Shown here in pieces: positions 9,920 through 18,193 of a stretch of DNA of 64,000 nucleotides (position 1 is the stretch's first letter; each line of letters begins with the position of its first letter). Origin of the DNA: Vibrio bathopelagicus (GTDB taxonomy: Bacteria > Pseudomonadota > Gammaproteobacteria > Enterobacterales > Vibrionaceae); assembly GCF_014879975.1 (NCBI RefSeq), contig NZ_CP062500.1, positions 1,426,001-1,490,000 on the forward strand, in the 5' to 3' direction. The notes beneath the pieces are model-generated. The model was given only the letters and a program-made list of their open reading frames with translations, was not told where the DNA came from and made no database searches. The position numbers were made by a program, and so were the translations under genes.

Positions 9920-10414
9920 ATGAAAAAAACGTTATTGGCACTAGCACTGCTAGGTGCATCTTCAACAGCAATGGCTGATTCTTGGTTGTACGGCGGTGTT
10001 ATGGGTGGTCAAAACTCATTAGGCAACGAAGAAGAAACAGCGATGGGCATCCACGTGGGTACAGGTATCCTTCCACTAATCGGTATTGAAGCGGGTTACT
10101 GGGATCTAGGTTCTTTCGACAGCGTTAAGTACGGCAGCCGTGACCTTACAAACCTAGATGCAAGCACAGCTTACCTAGCGATCAAACCAAGCATCGATTT
10201 TGGCCCTCTTCACGTATACGCGAAGGCTGGTATTCACTCTTACGATCTTAAATCTGACGGCTTCAAGCAATCAGGTGAGGACGTAATGTACGGTGTAGGC
10301 GCAGAATACTTCATCTTTGGTCCACTATCTGTAGGCGCTAGCTACCAAAACTTCAAAATGAAAGATGACGACTCTGGCGTATTCACGCTAAACGCAACTA
10401 TCCACCTACTGTAA
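9920..10414 (+). CDS. small outer membrane beta-barrel protein (OmpA/OmpX-like porin family)
   Basis: A 164-residue protein from MKKTLLALAL; the signal peptide is cleaved after STAMA-D near residue 20. The mature chain of about 145 residues has eight likely strands with alternating Gly and aromatic residues, as in the eight-stranded OmpA-like or OmpX-like barrels, and ends HLL. An upstream ATG at 9866 would precede the signal peptide and is rejected. It is a single gene with a strong terminator after it. The exact role is unknown. Confidence 0.8.
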   Translation: MKKTLLALALLGASSTAMADSWLYGGVMGGQNSLGNEEETAMGIHVGTGILPLIGIEAGYWDLGSFDSVKYGSRDLTNLDASTAYLAIKPSIDFGPLHVYAKAGIHSYDLKSDGFKQSGEDVMYGVGAEYFIFGPLSVGASYQNFKMKDDDSGVFTLNATIHLL

Positions 10415-10479
10415 TTAATCAGTAAGGCGATCGTAAATAACGGTCGTATAGTCGTTAAAGAGTTCGTAAGAATTCAATA

Positions 10480-10510
10480 AAAAATGCCAGCTTGATAGCT
10501 GGCATTTTTG
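10480..10510. terminator. bidirectional intrinsic terminator
   Basis: AAAAATGCCAGCT and AGCTGGCATTTTT form a perfect stem around TGAT. It lies between convergent genes ending at 10414 and 10558. Confidence 0.9.
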
Positions 10511-10557
10511 TATTTATTAACCGTGTAATCGCTACTCTGTTTTCTTATAGCAGATCG

Positions 10558-11415
10558 TTACTTTTTACTGTTCAGAATACGCTGGATTCTTGGGTTAATC
10601 GCTTTACCGTGTTGGCTTTCATACTCTTCGCGTTTCAAGTCGTTCAGGTTTTTCACTGAGTTAGCAGCAAGAAGGAACTGCGGCAACTCCGTTTCCAGCA
10701 TGCCTTTCTCATCTAAACGCTTCGCTTCCAAGTAGTATTTCTTAAACAAGCCATCGAGCTTGTTTTCAGCCGTACGTTTCAAGTCGTACAGTTTGTTTTG
10801 GATTAACCACTTCTCAATCTTGTTCACAGCAGTACGCGACAACACACGAATGCGGCTATCAAGCAGCTCTTCTTCGGTCAGTGAATCTTTTAGGATCCAA
10901 AGCTCACCCATTTGCGGCGGCCAACTGTTGCCAAGTTGAATACGCTCATGGCAGTGCATTAGCACGCGGTTAAGGCCGTCTGAGTCGACAGAGTGGGCAA
11001 ACTCAAGAAATTTACCACTTGGTTCACTACCGTATTGGTATTCCCACTGAGTTTCGTACACGCTCAGGAAAGAACCGAACACATGGATACACCAATCGGT
11101 CAGCTCTAATTCTGCTGGATCTTGATCAACAACAGGCACTTGCTGAGACGCACCAGAGCTAGCAGCGTTTGGTGCCGCTACTTTCACTTCGGTACTTTGC
11201 GCTTCAATCACTTCAGGTACTACGGGATCTTTAGGCAGAACTGTAGCGTCAGGAACAACAGGTGAAGCTGGCTCAGAAGGTTGGCTTTTTGCCTTTTTGA
11301 ATGAGCTGCTGCCTGAAGCGTTCAGATGGGCTAAGCTTTTGTCGATACCCATTGCCTTGAGCTTGTCCTGCATTTCCTGAATATTGAGAGGTCTTCTGCT
11401 GTTGTTGTCTTTCAT
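10558..11415 (-). CDS. putative helicase-loader-like protein (phage P-like), partner of the DnaT-like gene
   Basis: A 285-residue cytoplasmic protein. Residues 1-45 are basic, 45-105 are a disordered Pro/Val/Ala linker, and 105-285 form a helical domain with ELTDWCIHVFGSFLS, HERIQLGNSWPPQMGEL and a basic C-terminus. The WPP-containing segment recalls the replication protein P family of lambdoid phages, which load DnaB helicase; this is a weak motif-level resemblance. The start at 11415 has AGAAG before it and lies 143 nt inside the DnaT-like gene in another frame. Pairing with a DnaT domain protein supports a replication-restart role, as in E. coli dnaTC. Confidence 0.6.
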   Translation of the reverse strand: MKDNNSRRPLNIQEMQDKLKAMGIDKSLAHLNASGSSSFKKAKSQPSEPASPVVPDATVLPKDPVVPEVIEAQSTEVKVAAPNAASSGASQQVPVVDQDPAELELTDWCIHVFGSFLSVYETQWEYQYGSEPSGKFLEFAHSVDSDGLNRVLMHCHERIQLGNSWPPQMGELWILKDSLTEEELLDSRIRVLSRTAVNKIEKWLIQNKLYDLKRTAENKLDGLFKKYYLEAKRLDEKGMLETELPQFLLAANSVKNLNDLKREEYESQHGKAINPRIQRILNSKK

Positions 11416-12058
11416 TTTGCTTCTCGTTAACTAACCAGTACTGCAACTTAGATTCGATGCGTGATATTGGCATTAGTTCATTGGCTTTGGCTTTATACCA
11501 GAGGACAAATTTCTTCCATATTAAACTATGGTCACCAGCAAGGCCGGAGAATTTAAACGCACGTTCCGCCCATGTTGGAATGATCTCTTCATCCAAATCA
11601 TGAGTTGAAACGGTATTGCTGGTCATTGAGCCTCGGCTTTGTGGGCGAGGGGCATGCTGCATGTTTTGCATCGGTGCCGGAGCTGGCTGAAACTTAGGTG
11701 CAGGTGCAGGTGCAGGTGCAGGTGCAGGTGCCGTAGAGTAGACCGGAATACTATTGGTCGGTTGAGCCTCAACGCGAACCGCAGCTTGCTCTTGCTCAAT
11801 GAGCATTTTGAAAACGTGAATCTCTTTCTGATCTCGATAATCTACTTTTACCTTATCGAGAAAACCTTGGTCGACTAAACACTTAAGGCAGTCGGCTAAA
11901 CCAAACGTAGAGAGAGCACAAAGTTGACCTGCTGATTGTAGGCACACATTGGTATAGCCGAATTCGTCAGCACCGTCTGCAAGCATCAATAAAACCAGCT
12001 TTTCTGCTGGGCTTGAAGTCTTCACTTGCCAAGCTAAATAAGAATATTTGGCGCTCAA
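11273..12058 (-). CDS. DnaT-like ssDNA-binding domain protein with winged-helix N-terminus
   Basis: A 261-residue protein. Residues 1-90 resemble a helix-turn-helix replication-initiator fold (YSYLAWQVKTSSPAEKLVLL then two helices with a short wing). Residues 105-150 are a Pro-Ala linker. Residues about 160-215 match the DnaT C-terminal domain pattern (PTWAERAFKFSGL, then W, K and YW at the family spacing), which binds single-stranded DNA in PriA-dependent primosome assembly. It ends in a basic tail. It is the first gene of a pair with the P-like gene, overlapping by 143 nt. The domain call is fairly secure; the cellular role is inferred. Confidence 0.7.
   Translation of the reverse strand: MSAKYSYLAWQVKTSSPAEKLVLLMLADGADEFGYTNVCLQSAGQLCALSTFGLADCLKCLVDQGFLDKVKVDYRDQKEIHVFKMLIEQEQAAVRVEAQPTNSIPVYSTAPAPAPAPAPAPKFQPAPAPMQNMQHAPRPQSRGSMTSNTVSTHDLDEEIIPTWAERAFKFSGLAGDHSLIWKKFVLWYKAKANELMPISRIESKLQYWLVNEKQNERQQQQKTSQYSGNAGQAQGNGYRQKLSPSERFRQQLIQKGKKPTF
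11695..11732. repeat. CAGGTG hexanucleotide repeat in the DnaT-like linker
   Basis: Five exact CAGGTG copies (11701-11730) with degenerate copies at the edges. On the coding strand they encode alternating Pro-Ala. As the unit is 6 nt, slippage changes linker length without shifting the frame. Confidence 0.9.
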
Positions 12059-12360
12059 TATCGTGTTCTCAAAAAAGGTAGGTCGTTGACTCTATTGTAA
12101 GTCACCGCTTACGGAATTTATAGCAACTTAACAGAAAACAACATTAGTGAGACAAATATTAACCATAAGGAGAGGTGTGACCCAGAAAGCAGGTGTAAGC
12201 CAACAATTTTTTAGTAGTAAGCAGCCACAGTTGCTATGTTGAAATGATTCTTATTGCTTAATGATTGCTAATAAATGGCAGATAAAGCAGATGCGACCAT
12301 CAGCATTAAATGTTTAAGGGGTTGCTTAATCCTAGGAAGGACACGACAGAAGGAGACTGT

Positions 12361-13541
12361 ATGCCAACCAGTGTGGAATTCACCATGATGCCGGAAAATG
12401 GTACCTCGTTTACCAAGACAGAATGGGAATTGAAGAAAGAAGAGATTAAAAAGCGCAAGCCAGAAGTTCTAAAGCACATCGATAAATCGACTCACATGTC
12501 TCAAGGCTTTCGTTTGGTCAACAACAAAGCGTATCAACAAGCCTTAGCTGAACTAAAAGCGAGCCTACAAGGACAATCCTTTCGCAACACCGAGCAAGGT
12601 AAAGTTGCACAGCTGATGTATTCGATTCTAACCGACGACAACGCCTTCAAAACTTACCTCAGCGAAGAGATGCAGGGTAACGTAGTGAGTTCAACCAATG
12701 GCACATCGAAGATCATGTCGAAGGGTGCGAGCTTTAAAGCCAAAAACCAACTCGCTAATGCTCACTTAAAGCGCAAACAGTTATTTATGATGTATCGCGA
12801 CATCATTCAGGCACAAGAAGAACTGAAAGAGTTTTCCAAGCACGTAGTATCACTGTTCAAAGGCAAGCTCTCCGTGCCGCCGGGTGCTTATGGCGGCATT
12901 AAAAGCTTCAATGGCGCTCTGGATAAGATCACTAACCGAAACCCGTTAGATGATATTGGCGATCTCAAAGATTGTGCTTGACCATAGAGTTCGAAAGCGT
13001 GCGCGCCATGTCTGCGGCCAAGGTGTTTATCTCGCGCACTAAGGAGTTCAGAGATTTAGAACACTACCAGTCGGCACTAAAAGATCGCTATGGTCTCGGC
13101 TCTAAATTGTCGGGGCTAAGCAAGTTCAACAAAAAGGCTCAAGGCTCGGGTTACAAAGACATTAAATTCTTCTTGAAGATGAAGAATGGCATCATTGGTG
13201 AGCTACAGTTAAACATCTCTGGCATGTTGGTCGCTAAAGAAAAAGAACACGTGATTTACGATATTTTGCGTGATGCCAAGGAAGGTGCGAAAACGTTTAC
13301 CATCGTGAATAAAGATGTGTTGGAAAAAGTGAAGCACCATATGAACGAAGGTTGGTTCCAGTTCATCGATACGCGTATTCCAAGCGTGAAACCACAACTA
13401 ATGATAGTAAGGCAGATGTTGATCCGATTGAACGGGAGCACTGTGTCGTCATTAACCGTCAGTGAAACCGAGTCAGAAGCGTTGAAGACCATTAGTTTAG
13501 CTCTGTACGCCCAGGGTGAAAATGGAACAGCACTGCTTTAA
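12361..13541 (+). pseudogene. RelA/SpoT-like nucleotidyltransferase-fold gene, frameshifted
   Basis: The first frame (12361-12981) starts at an ATG behind AAGGAG and reads MPTSVEFTMM to DIGDLKDCA-stop. The second (to 13541) continues from about 12978 with LTIEFESVRAMSAAKVF. Joined, they form one protein of about 390 residues: a helical first half and a RelA/SpoT-like domain with GDLKDC, SGYKDIKFFLKMKNG, GELQLN and EKEHVIYDILR, the family's central core. The switch needs loss of 1 (or 4) nt near 12975-12981. No canonical slippery heptamer lies in the 28-nt overlap, so a disabling mutation or sequence error is likelier than programmed frameshifting. It stands alone, divergent from the DnaT-like gene. 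Synthesis of (p)ppGpp or another activity is not shown. Confidence 0.65.
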
Positions 13542-13616
13542 TGGGACTGGGTTAACTAAAACCTAACTTTCAGGATGAATAAACGCTAATTGTTTACCCT
13601 CAGTCTGCAATCTTCC

Positions 13617-13653
13617 AAGCCAGCGATTCTGATATTCGTTGGCTTTTTATTTT
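13617..13653 (+). terminator. intrinsic terminator after the RelA/SpoT-like gene
   Basis: AAGCCAGCGA pairs with TCGTTGGCTT (one G-U pair) and is followed by TTTATTTT. Confidence 0.8.
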
Positions 13654-13743
13654 GCCCGGTCAACTATTGATGACTTTCTCACCTATTCATAAATCATATT
13701 TAATTCATAAAACACCTTGATGTGATCAATATTTACGCTATTA

Positions 13744-13773
13744 TGACGATAAGTCAGAAATGACGAAGCGTCA
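13744..13773. promoter_or_regulatory. two operator-like palindromes upstream of the TetR gene
   Basis: TGACGATAAGTCA (13744-13756) and the perfect dyad TGACGAAGCGTCA (13761-13773) lie about 110 nt before the TetR start. The second matches two near-identical dyads before the RND gene (14716 and 14828). The likely role is binding of the adjacent TetR protein, giving autoregulation; this is inferred from position and symmetry. Confidence 0.65.
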
Positions 13774-13885
13774 TGAAATGGTTAACTACATGAATTTACC
13801 ATTCGTGTTAATATATTGAATAGGAGCGTTTTAAATACTGGCGAAGCTTAGATAACGGCTAAGCTCATATACGGACTGAAAAATT

Positions 13886-14671
13886 ATGTTTGGCTTTAGT
13901 TGTAAAGGCGATAAACAAGGTATCTTTGGTTGCAAGGGCGTGTTGTCTAAAAAGCAGCAGTCTATCGCAGACCGAGAAGTAGAGTTGATGTTGTTAGCAA
14001 AAGATCTGGTTCGAGAACAAGGGTTCGGAAACCTAACGATGGACAAGCTAACGGCCGCGAGCTGTTATTCGAAAGGTACGATATACAATCACTTTTGCAG
14101 CAAAGAAGATGTGGTTTTAGCTTTGTGTATTCATTCTTTAAAGGCCGAGGCATTGATGTTTGCTCGCTCTGGAGAGTTTGAAGGCAACACACGTGAAAAG
14201 ATCGTCGCACTGCACGTTGCTTACCGAATCTATGCTCGCATGGAGCCGGTACTATCAACTTGTGCGATCATGGCGAAAAGCCCGTGGGTACTGGAGAAAG
14301 CATCTAGTGCACGTGTAACCGAGATGAACGAACTGGAAGAATTGGTGATTGAACAAGCCGATTCCATGGTTAACCAAGCTGTAGAGGCGGGTGACCTAAA
14401 GTTCTCTTCTGGTGTGGGTTCAGATGCCATCGTGTTTGCAAACTGGTCAATCGCATTTGGTTCAAATGCCTTGTCACAGAACGCATCAAACAGTCATTGT
14501 ATCAAGCGGTTACAAGACCCGTACTCAGTATTACATAACGCGAATATGCTTTTAGACGGCCTAAATTGGCAGCCCCTTTCTAGCGATTGGGATTACCGCA
14601 AAACTTGGCGTCGTGTAGAACAAGAACTGTTCAGTGAAGAAATCACCTACTTAGAATCAGTAGGTCGATAA
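13886..14671 (+). CDS. TetR/AcrR family transcriptional regulator
   Basis: A 261-residue protein. Residues about 30-80 hold the TetR helix-turn-helix (GNLTMDKLTAASCYSKGTIYNHF). The first 25 residues are unusual, with two Cys-Lys-Gly motifs (SCKGDK and GCKGVL). The rest is the helical ligand-binding and dimer domain. It is followed by its own terminator and the RND export operon. Palindromes of the form TGACGNNNCGTCA stand before both this gene and the RND gene, so it probably represses both; the inducer is unknown. The ribosome binding site is weak, so the start could lie further in. Confidence 0.85.
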   Translation: MFGFSCKGDKQGIFGCKGVLSKKQQSIADREVELMLLAKDLVREQGFGNLTMDKLTAASCYSKGTIYNHFCSKEDVVLALCIHSLKAEALMFARSGEFEGNTREKIVALHVAYRIYARMEPVLSTCAIMAKSPWVLEKASSARVTEMNELEELVIEQADSMVNQAVEAGDLKFSSGVGSDAIVFANWSIAFGSNALSQNASNSHCIKRLQDPYSVLHNANMLLDGLNWQPLSSDWDYRKTWRRVEQELFSEEITYLESVGR

Positions 14672-14680
14672 GCTTCTATT

Positions 14681-14704
14681 AAGCCCACTCATGTGGGTTT
14701 ATTA
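14681..14704 (+). terminator. terminator of the TetR gene
   Basis: AAGCCCAC and GTGGGTTT form a perfect stem around TCAT, followed by ATTAATAA. The U-run is short, so it may be a weak terminator. Confidence 0.6.
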
Positions 14705-14715
14705 ATAACCATTTG

Positions 14716-14728
14716 TGACGATTCGTCA
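14716..14728. promoter_or_regulatory. operator-like palindrome, distal RND site
   Basis: TGACGATTCGTCA is a perfect dyad, the same motif as at 13761 and 14828. It lies 140 nt before the RND start. Confidence 0.65.
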
Positions 14729-14794
14729 TAAACTTAAGTTTAGCCTAATGTGGTTTTGGTTTTCTTGAGTGTATGACTAAGAATTGTGCCTTTT

Positions 14795-14815
14795 GTCAGC
14801 TTCGGCTGGCTTTTT
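14795..14815 (+). terminator. terminator-like hairpin in the RND leader
   Basis: GTCAGC, loop TTCG, GCTGGC, then TTTTT. It lies between the distal and proximal operators, before the RND start. It could finish TetR read-through, or act as an attenuator if the RND promoter lies upstream of it. Confidence 0.6.
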
Positions 14816-14827
14816 AAGACACAACTA

Positions 14828-14840
14828 TGACGAATCGTCA
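14828..14840. promoter_or_regulatory. operator-like palindrome, proximal RND site
   Basis: TGACGAATCGTCA is the inverted partner of the site at 14716. It ends only 4 nt before the RND ribosome binding site (GGAGA at 14845), so a bound protein would block transcription or translation start. Confidence 0.65.
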
Positions 14841-14855
14841 CAAATGGAGACTGTG

Positions 14856-17333
14856 ATGGAACATGACAGCCAGAAGCCCAATTTAGCTAGTAACCTCGAT
14901 TTAGATAGTCAATCGTCCAACTCAGGTCAACAGGCTCATAATCTAAATAACAGTTGGCACTCAATACCGACCAAGCGTTCGTTTATCGTTCTGCTAGTGG
15001 TTTTTTCAATCATTATGCTCTCTGCATTAGGGGCAAAGAACCTCTACTTTAGAGGGGACTACAACATCTTCTTCGAAGGCACCAACAAACAGTTGATGGC
15101 GTTCGATGAAATTCAAACCACCTTTGCAAAAACCGACAACCTTGCGATTGTTGTCGCCCCTGAAGATGGCAATGTCTTCACCCCAGAAACCCTCACCCTA
15201 ATTCAAAATCTCACGGTCGATGCGTGGCAGATCCCGTATTCAAGCCGTGTCGATTCGCTTGCCAATTATCAGCACACCGAAGCCGTTGAAGACGACTTAC
15301 TGGTCGAAGACCTTCTTTACGAAGAATATGAACACACACCAGAGCGCATCGCCAAAGTCAAACAGATCGCCCTGAACGAACCACTGCTTAAGAACGCATT
15401 AGTGTCAGCCTCTGGCGATGTGACCATTGTGAACGTGACGGTGCAATTGCCTGAAGTGGATAAAACCGCGGAAGTTCAAGAGGTGATTGCGGCTATCAAT
15501 ACCATGATCGCCAAGTATCAAGCCGATTATCCGAATGTCGAGTTCCACAAAGCGGGCATCATTGCCATGAACAACGCGTTTATGATGTCGGCTCAAGAAG
15601 ACAGCTCAACGCTGGTTCCGTTAATGCTATTGGTGGTGTTGGTGTTCCTGACCTTTATGCTGCGCTCGTTCTTTAGCGTGGTGGCTACCTTAGTTGTGAT
15701 TATCTCGTCGATTGTTGCCACCATGGGGTTGTCTGGCTGGGCAGGGATGTTCCTCAGCACCGCAACGGTTAACGTTCCAACCTTGGTATTAACCCTCGCT
15801 GTTGCCGATTGTGTTCACGTAATCGTGACCATGAGACAAGCCATGCAGCGTGGGATGGAGAAAGCACAAGCCATTCAATACAGCATCAAGTTGAACGCGA
15901 TGCCGATTCTAATCACCTCGGTCACCACCGCAATTGGTTTCTTGATGATGAACATGTCGGATTCTCCCGTGTTGCGCGACTTCGGTAACTTGTCTGCATT
16001 AGGCGTGATGATTGCGTGTTTCCTCTCTGTGACCATGCTTCCTGCGCTGTTAAAACTATTGCCAGTAAAGACTCTGCCGGTCAATGAAGCAGCGGAAAGC
16101 AAAGTGACCTTCATGGATAAGCTCGGTGATTTTGTGGTTGCGAACCGCAAAGCACTGCTGCCTATTTCAACCCTTGTGATTGTTGGCGCTGCGGCGTTAA
16201 TTCCACTGAACAAAGTGAATGATGAATCGGTGAAGTATTTCGATACCTCAAGCGAATTTAGACAAGCTGCCGATTTCATGGAACAGACCGTAAGCGGCAT
16301 GACAACCATCAGCATCGCGGTCAAAACCAACGAGTCTCAAGCGATTGCCGATCCTGTGTTTTTGCAAGCGATTGGCGACTTTACCGAGTGGTCACGTGTT
16401 CAACCAGAAACCGACCATGTAGCAACGCTTTCTGATGTTTACATGCGTTTGAACAAGAACATGCATGGCGATGATGACAGCTACTACCAACTGCCACTTA
16501 ATCGTGAACTTGCCGCGCAATACCTGCTGCTTTACGAAATGTCTCTGCCTTATGGCTTGGACTTGAACAACCAAATCAACGTCGATAAGTCATCGATCAA
16601 AATGGTACTCACGGTCGACAACCTCGGCAGCGTGGAATTGGTGGAACTTGAAGAGCGCATCTACTCATGGTTTGCGGCTAATGCACCTCAATATGAAGTA
16701 GTCGCATCCAGCCCGTCACTGATGTTTGCTCACATTGGCGAAACCAACATGGCGAGCATGCTATCGACTCTGCCTATCACCTTAGTACTTATCTCTGGCT
16801 TGATGATCTTCGCATTGCGCTCGGTTCGCTTGGGCGTGATCAGCCTAGTGCCAAACATTGCCCCGGCGATTATCGGCTTTGGTTTGTGGGCGCTTATCTC
16901 CGGTGAAATCAACCTCGGCTTGTCTGTAGTCGTTACGTTAACACTCGGAATCGTGGTTGATGATGCGGTGCATTTCTTAAGTAAATACCAACGCGCACGA
17001 TTAGAAGGTAAATCAGCGGAAGAAGCCGTTCGTTACGCCTTCCACACCGTTGGCCGCGCATTGTGGATCACCACTGTCGTGTTAGTGGCTGGTTTCTCTG
17101 TGTTGGCGATGTCGAGCTTCAGGCTCAACTCCGACATGGGCTTACTCAGTGCGATTGTGATTTTCATTGCGTTGGTGGTCGACTTCATTTTGCTACCGAG
17201 CTTACTGATGATTTTCGACAAACAGACTCACTATTCAGATAAACCTCAGCACGAATCAAAGCCATCTAAAGCCGAGTTAACTACAGCAGAGCAATCTAGC
17301 CCTGTTGGCGAACTGACTACTTCGACCAAATAA
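14856..17333 (+). CDS. RND/MMPL-superfamily exporter
   Basis: An 825-residue inner-membrane transporter. The ATG at 14856 (MEHDSQK) follows GGAGA with good spacing; an ATG at 14844 is possible, and the one at 14784 lies before the operator. After an acidic N-terminus there is one membrane helix (about 45-67), a large periplasmic loop, five helices containing ADCVHVIVT, a second helix-loop, and five more helices with GIVVDDAVHFLSK. Both halves carry the Asp of the RND/HpnN-like two-fold architecture. With the downstream LolA-like and porin genes it forms a probable lipid or hydrophobic-compound export operon under TetR control. The substrate is unknown. Confidence 0.85.
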   Translation: MEHDSQKPNLASNLDLDSQSSNSGQQAHNLNNSWHSIPTKRSFIVLLVVFSIIMLSALGAKNLYFRGDYNIFFEGTNKQLMAFDEIQTTFAKTDNLAIVVAPEDGNVFTPETLTLIQNLTVDAWQIPYSSRVDSLANYQHTEAVEDDLLVEDLLYEEYEHTPERIAKVKQIALNEPLLKNALVSASGDVTIVNVTVQLPEVDKTAEVQEVIAAINTMIAKYQADYPNVEFHKAGIIAMNNAFMMSAQEDSSTLVPLMLLVVLVFLTFMLRSFFSVVATLVVIISSIVATMGLSGWAGMFLSTATVNVPTLVLTLAVADCVHVIVTMRQAMQRGMEKAQAIQYSIKLNAMPILITSVTTAIGFLMMNMSDSPVLRDFGNLSALGVMIACFLSVTMLPALLKLLPVKTLPVNEAAESKVTFMDKLGDFVVANRKALLPISTLVIVGAAALIPLNKVNDESVKYFDTSSEFRQAADFMEQTVSGMTTISIAVKTNESQAIADPVFLQAIGDFTEWSRVQPETDHVATLSDVYMRLNKNMHGDDDSYYQLPLNRELAAQYLLLYEMSLPYGLDLNNQINVDKSSIKMVLTVDNLGSVELVELEERIYSWFAANAPQYEVVASSPSLMFAHIGETNMASMLSTLPITLVLISGLMIFALRSVRLGVISLVPNIAPAIIGFGLWALISGEINLGLSVVVTLTLGIVVDDAVHFLSKYQRARLEGKSAEEAVRYAFHTVGRALWITTVVLVAGFSVLAMSSFRLNSDMGLLSAIVIFIALVVDFILLPSLLMIFDKQTHYSDKPQHESKPSKAELTTAEQSSPVGELTTSTK

Positions 17334-17377
17334 GGAATCGTCAGCCTACTGCGGTGGGCTTACTCAAGGAGATCATT

Positions 17378-18184
17378 ATGAAAAGCTTTAAACACTCTAT
17401 TACAAAGAAAACACTAATAACGTCACTGATGACAATTGGCGCGTTCGCGGCTTTCACGGCATTAGCAGACCCAGCGAAAGGCTTAGAAATTGCTGAGCAA
17501 CGCAAAGCTGTCGATGTCGGGTGGGGCGATTCTGTCGCGACCATGGAAATGCTACTTCGCAATAAGCAGGGCGAAAGCAGCACACGCCTAATGCGATTGA
17601 AGTCGTTAGAAGTGGATGACGATGGCGACAAAGGGCTGACCATTTTTGATGAACCACGCGACGTGAAAGGCACGGCTTTCTTAAACCATTCGCACATCAC
17701 TAAATCGGATGACCAATGGTTGTACTTGCCTGCATTGAAACGTGTAAAACGCATCTCTTCACGCAACAAATCGGGCCCATTTATGGGCAGTGAATTTGCA
17801 TACGAAGACCTAAGCTCGTTTGAACTTAAAAAGTATACCTTTAACTACATTGAAGACGCCAAAATTGAAGGTGTCGATACCTTTGTGTTAGAGCAAATTC
17901 CGACTGATAAAAACTCTGGTTACACCATGCAAAAAGTATGGCTAGACCAACAATACTACCGCCCCGTTCAAGTGGAGTTTTACGACCGCAAAGGCGCATT
18001 GCTGAAAACCCTCTCGTTCCAAGACTACAAACAATACCTAAACCAATACTGGCGCGCACACACCATGTCGATGCAAAACCACCAAACGGGTAAAAGTACG
18101 GTATTAACCACGACAGATTTAGCGTTCCAGACCGGTCTTAAGGACAAGGATTTTCAAAAAAACACACTTAAACGTGCAAAGTAA
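17378..18184 (+). CDS. LolA-like outer membrane lipoprotein-sorting family protein
   Basis: A 268-residue periplasmic protein. It starts at MKSFKHS behind AAGGAGAT; the signal peptide ends near FTALA-DP (about residue 29). The mature part has the pattern of the LolA-like family linked to RND exporters (MRLKSLEVDDDG, WLYLPALKRVKRIS, GSEFAYEDLSSF, then VWLDQQYYRPVQVEFYD). This fold carries hydrophobic ligands in an open beta-barrel, which fits shuttling RND cargo. It lies 44 nt after the RND gene and 9 nt before the porin-like gene, so the three are an operon. Confidence 0.85.
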   Translation: MKSFKHSITKKTLITSLMTIGAFAAFTALADPAKGLEIAEQRKAVDVGWGDSVATMEMLLRNKQGESSTRLMRLKSLEVDDDGDKGLTIFDEPRDVKGTAFLNHSHITKSDDQWLYLPALKRVKRISSRNKSGPFMGSEFAYEDLSSFELKKYTFNYIEDAKIEGVDTFVLEQIPTDKNSGYTMQKVWLDQQYYRPVQVEFYDRKGALLKTLSFQDYKQYLNQYWRAHTMSMQNHQTGKSTVLTTTDLAFQTGLKDKDFQKNTLKRAK

Positions 18185-18193
18185 GGCAAGAAT

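Noticed and set aside
12249..12275. Fur-box-like sequence upstream of the RelA/SpoT-like gene
   Set aside because: AATGATTCTTATTGC resembles part of a Fur site, but the match is too weak and the region is simply AT-rich.
12954..12981. Programmed -1 frameshift in the RelA/SpoT-like gene
   Set aside because: The overlap has no X-XXY-YYZ slippery heptamer and no obvious downstream stem, so a mutation or error is preferred.
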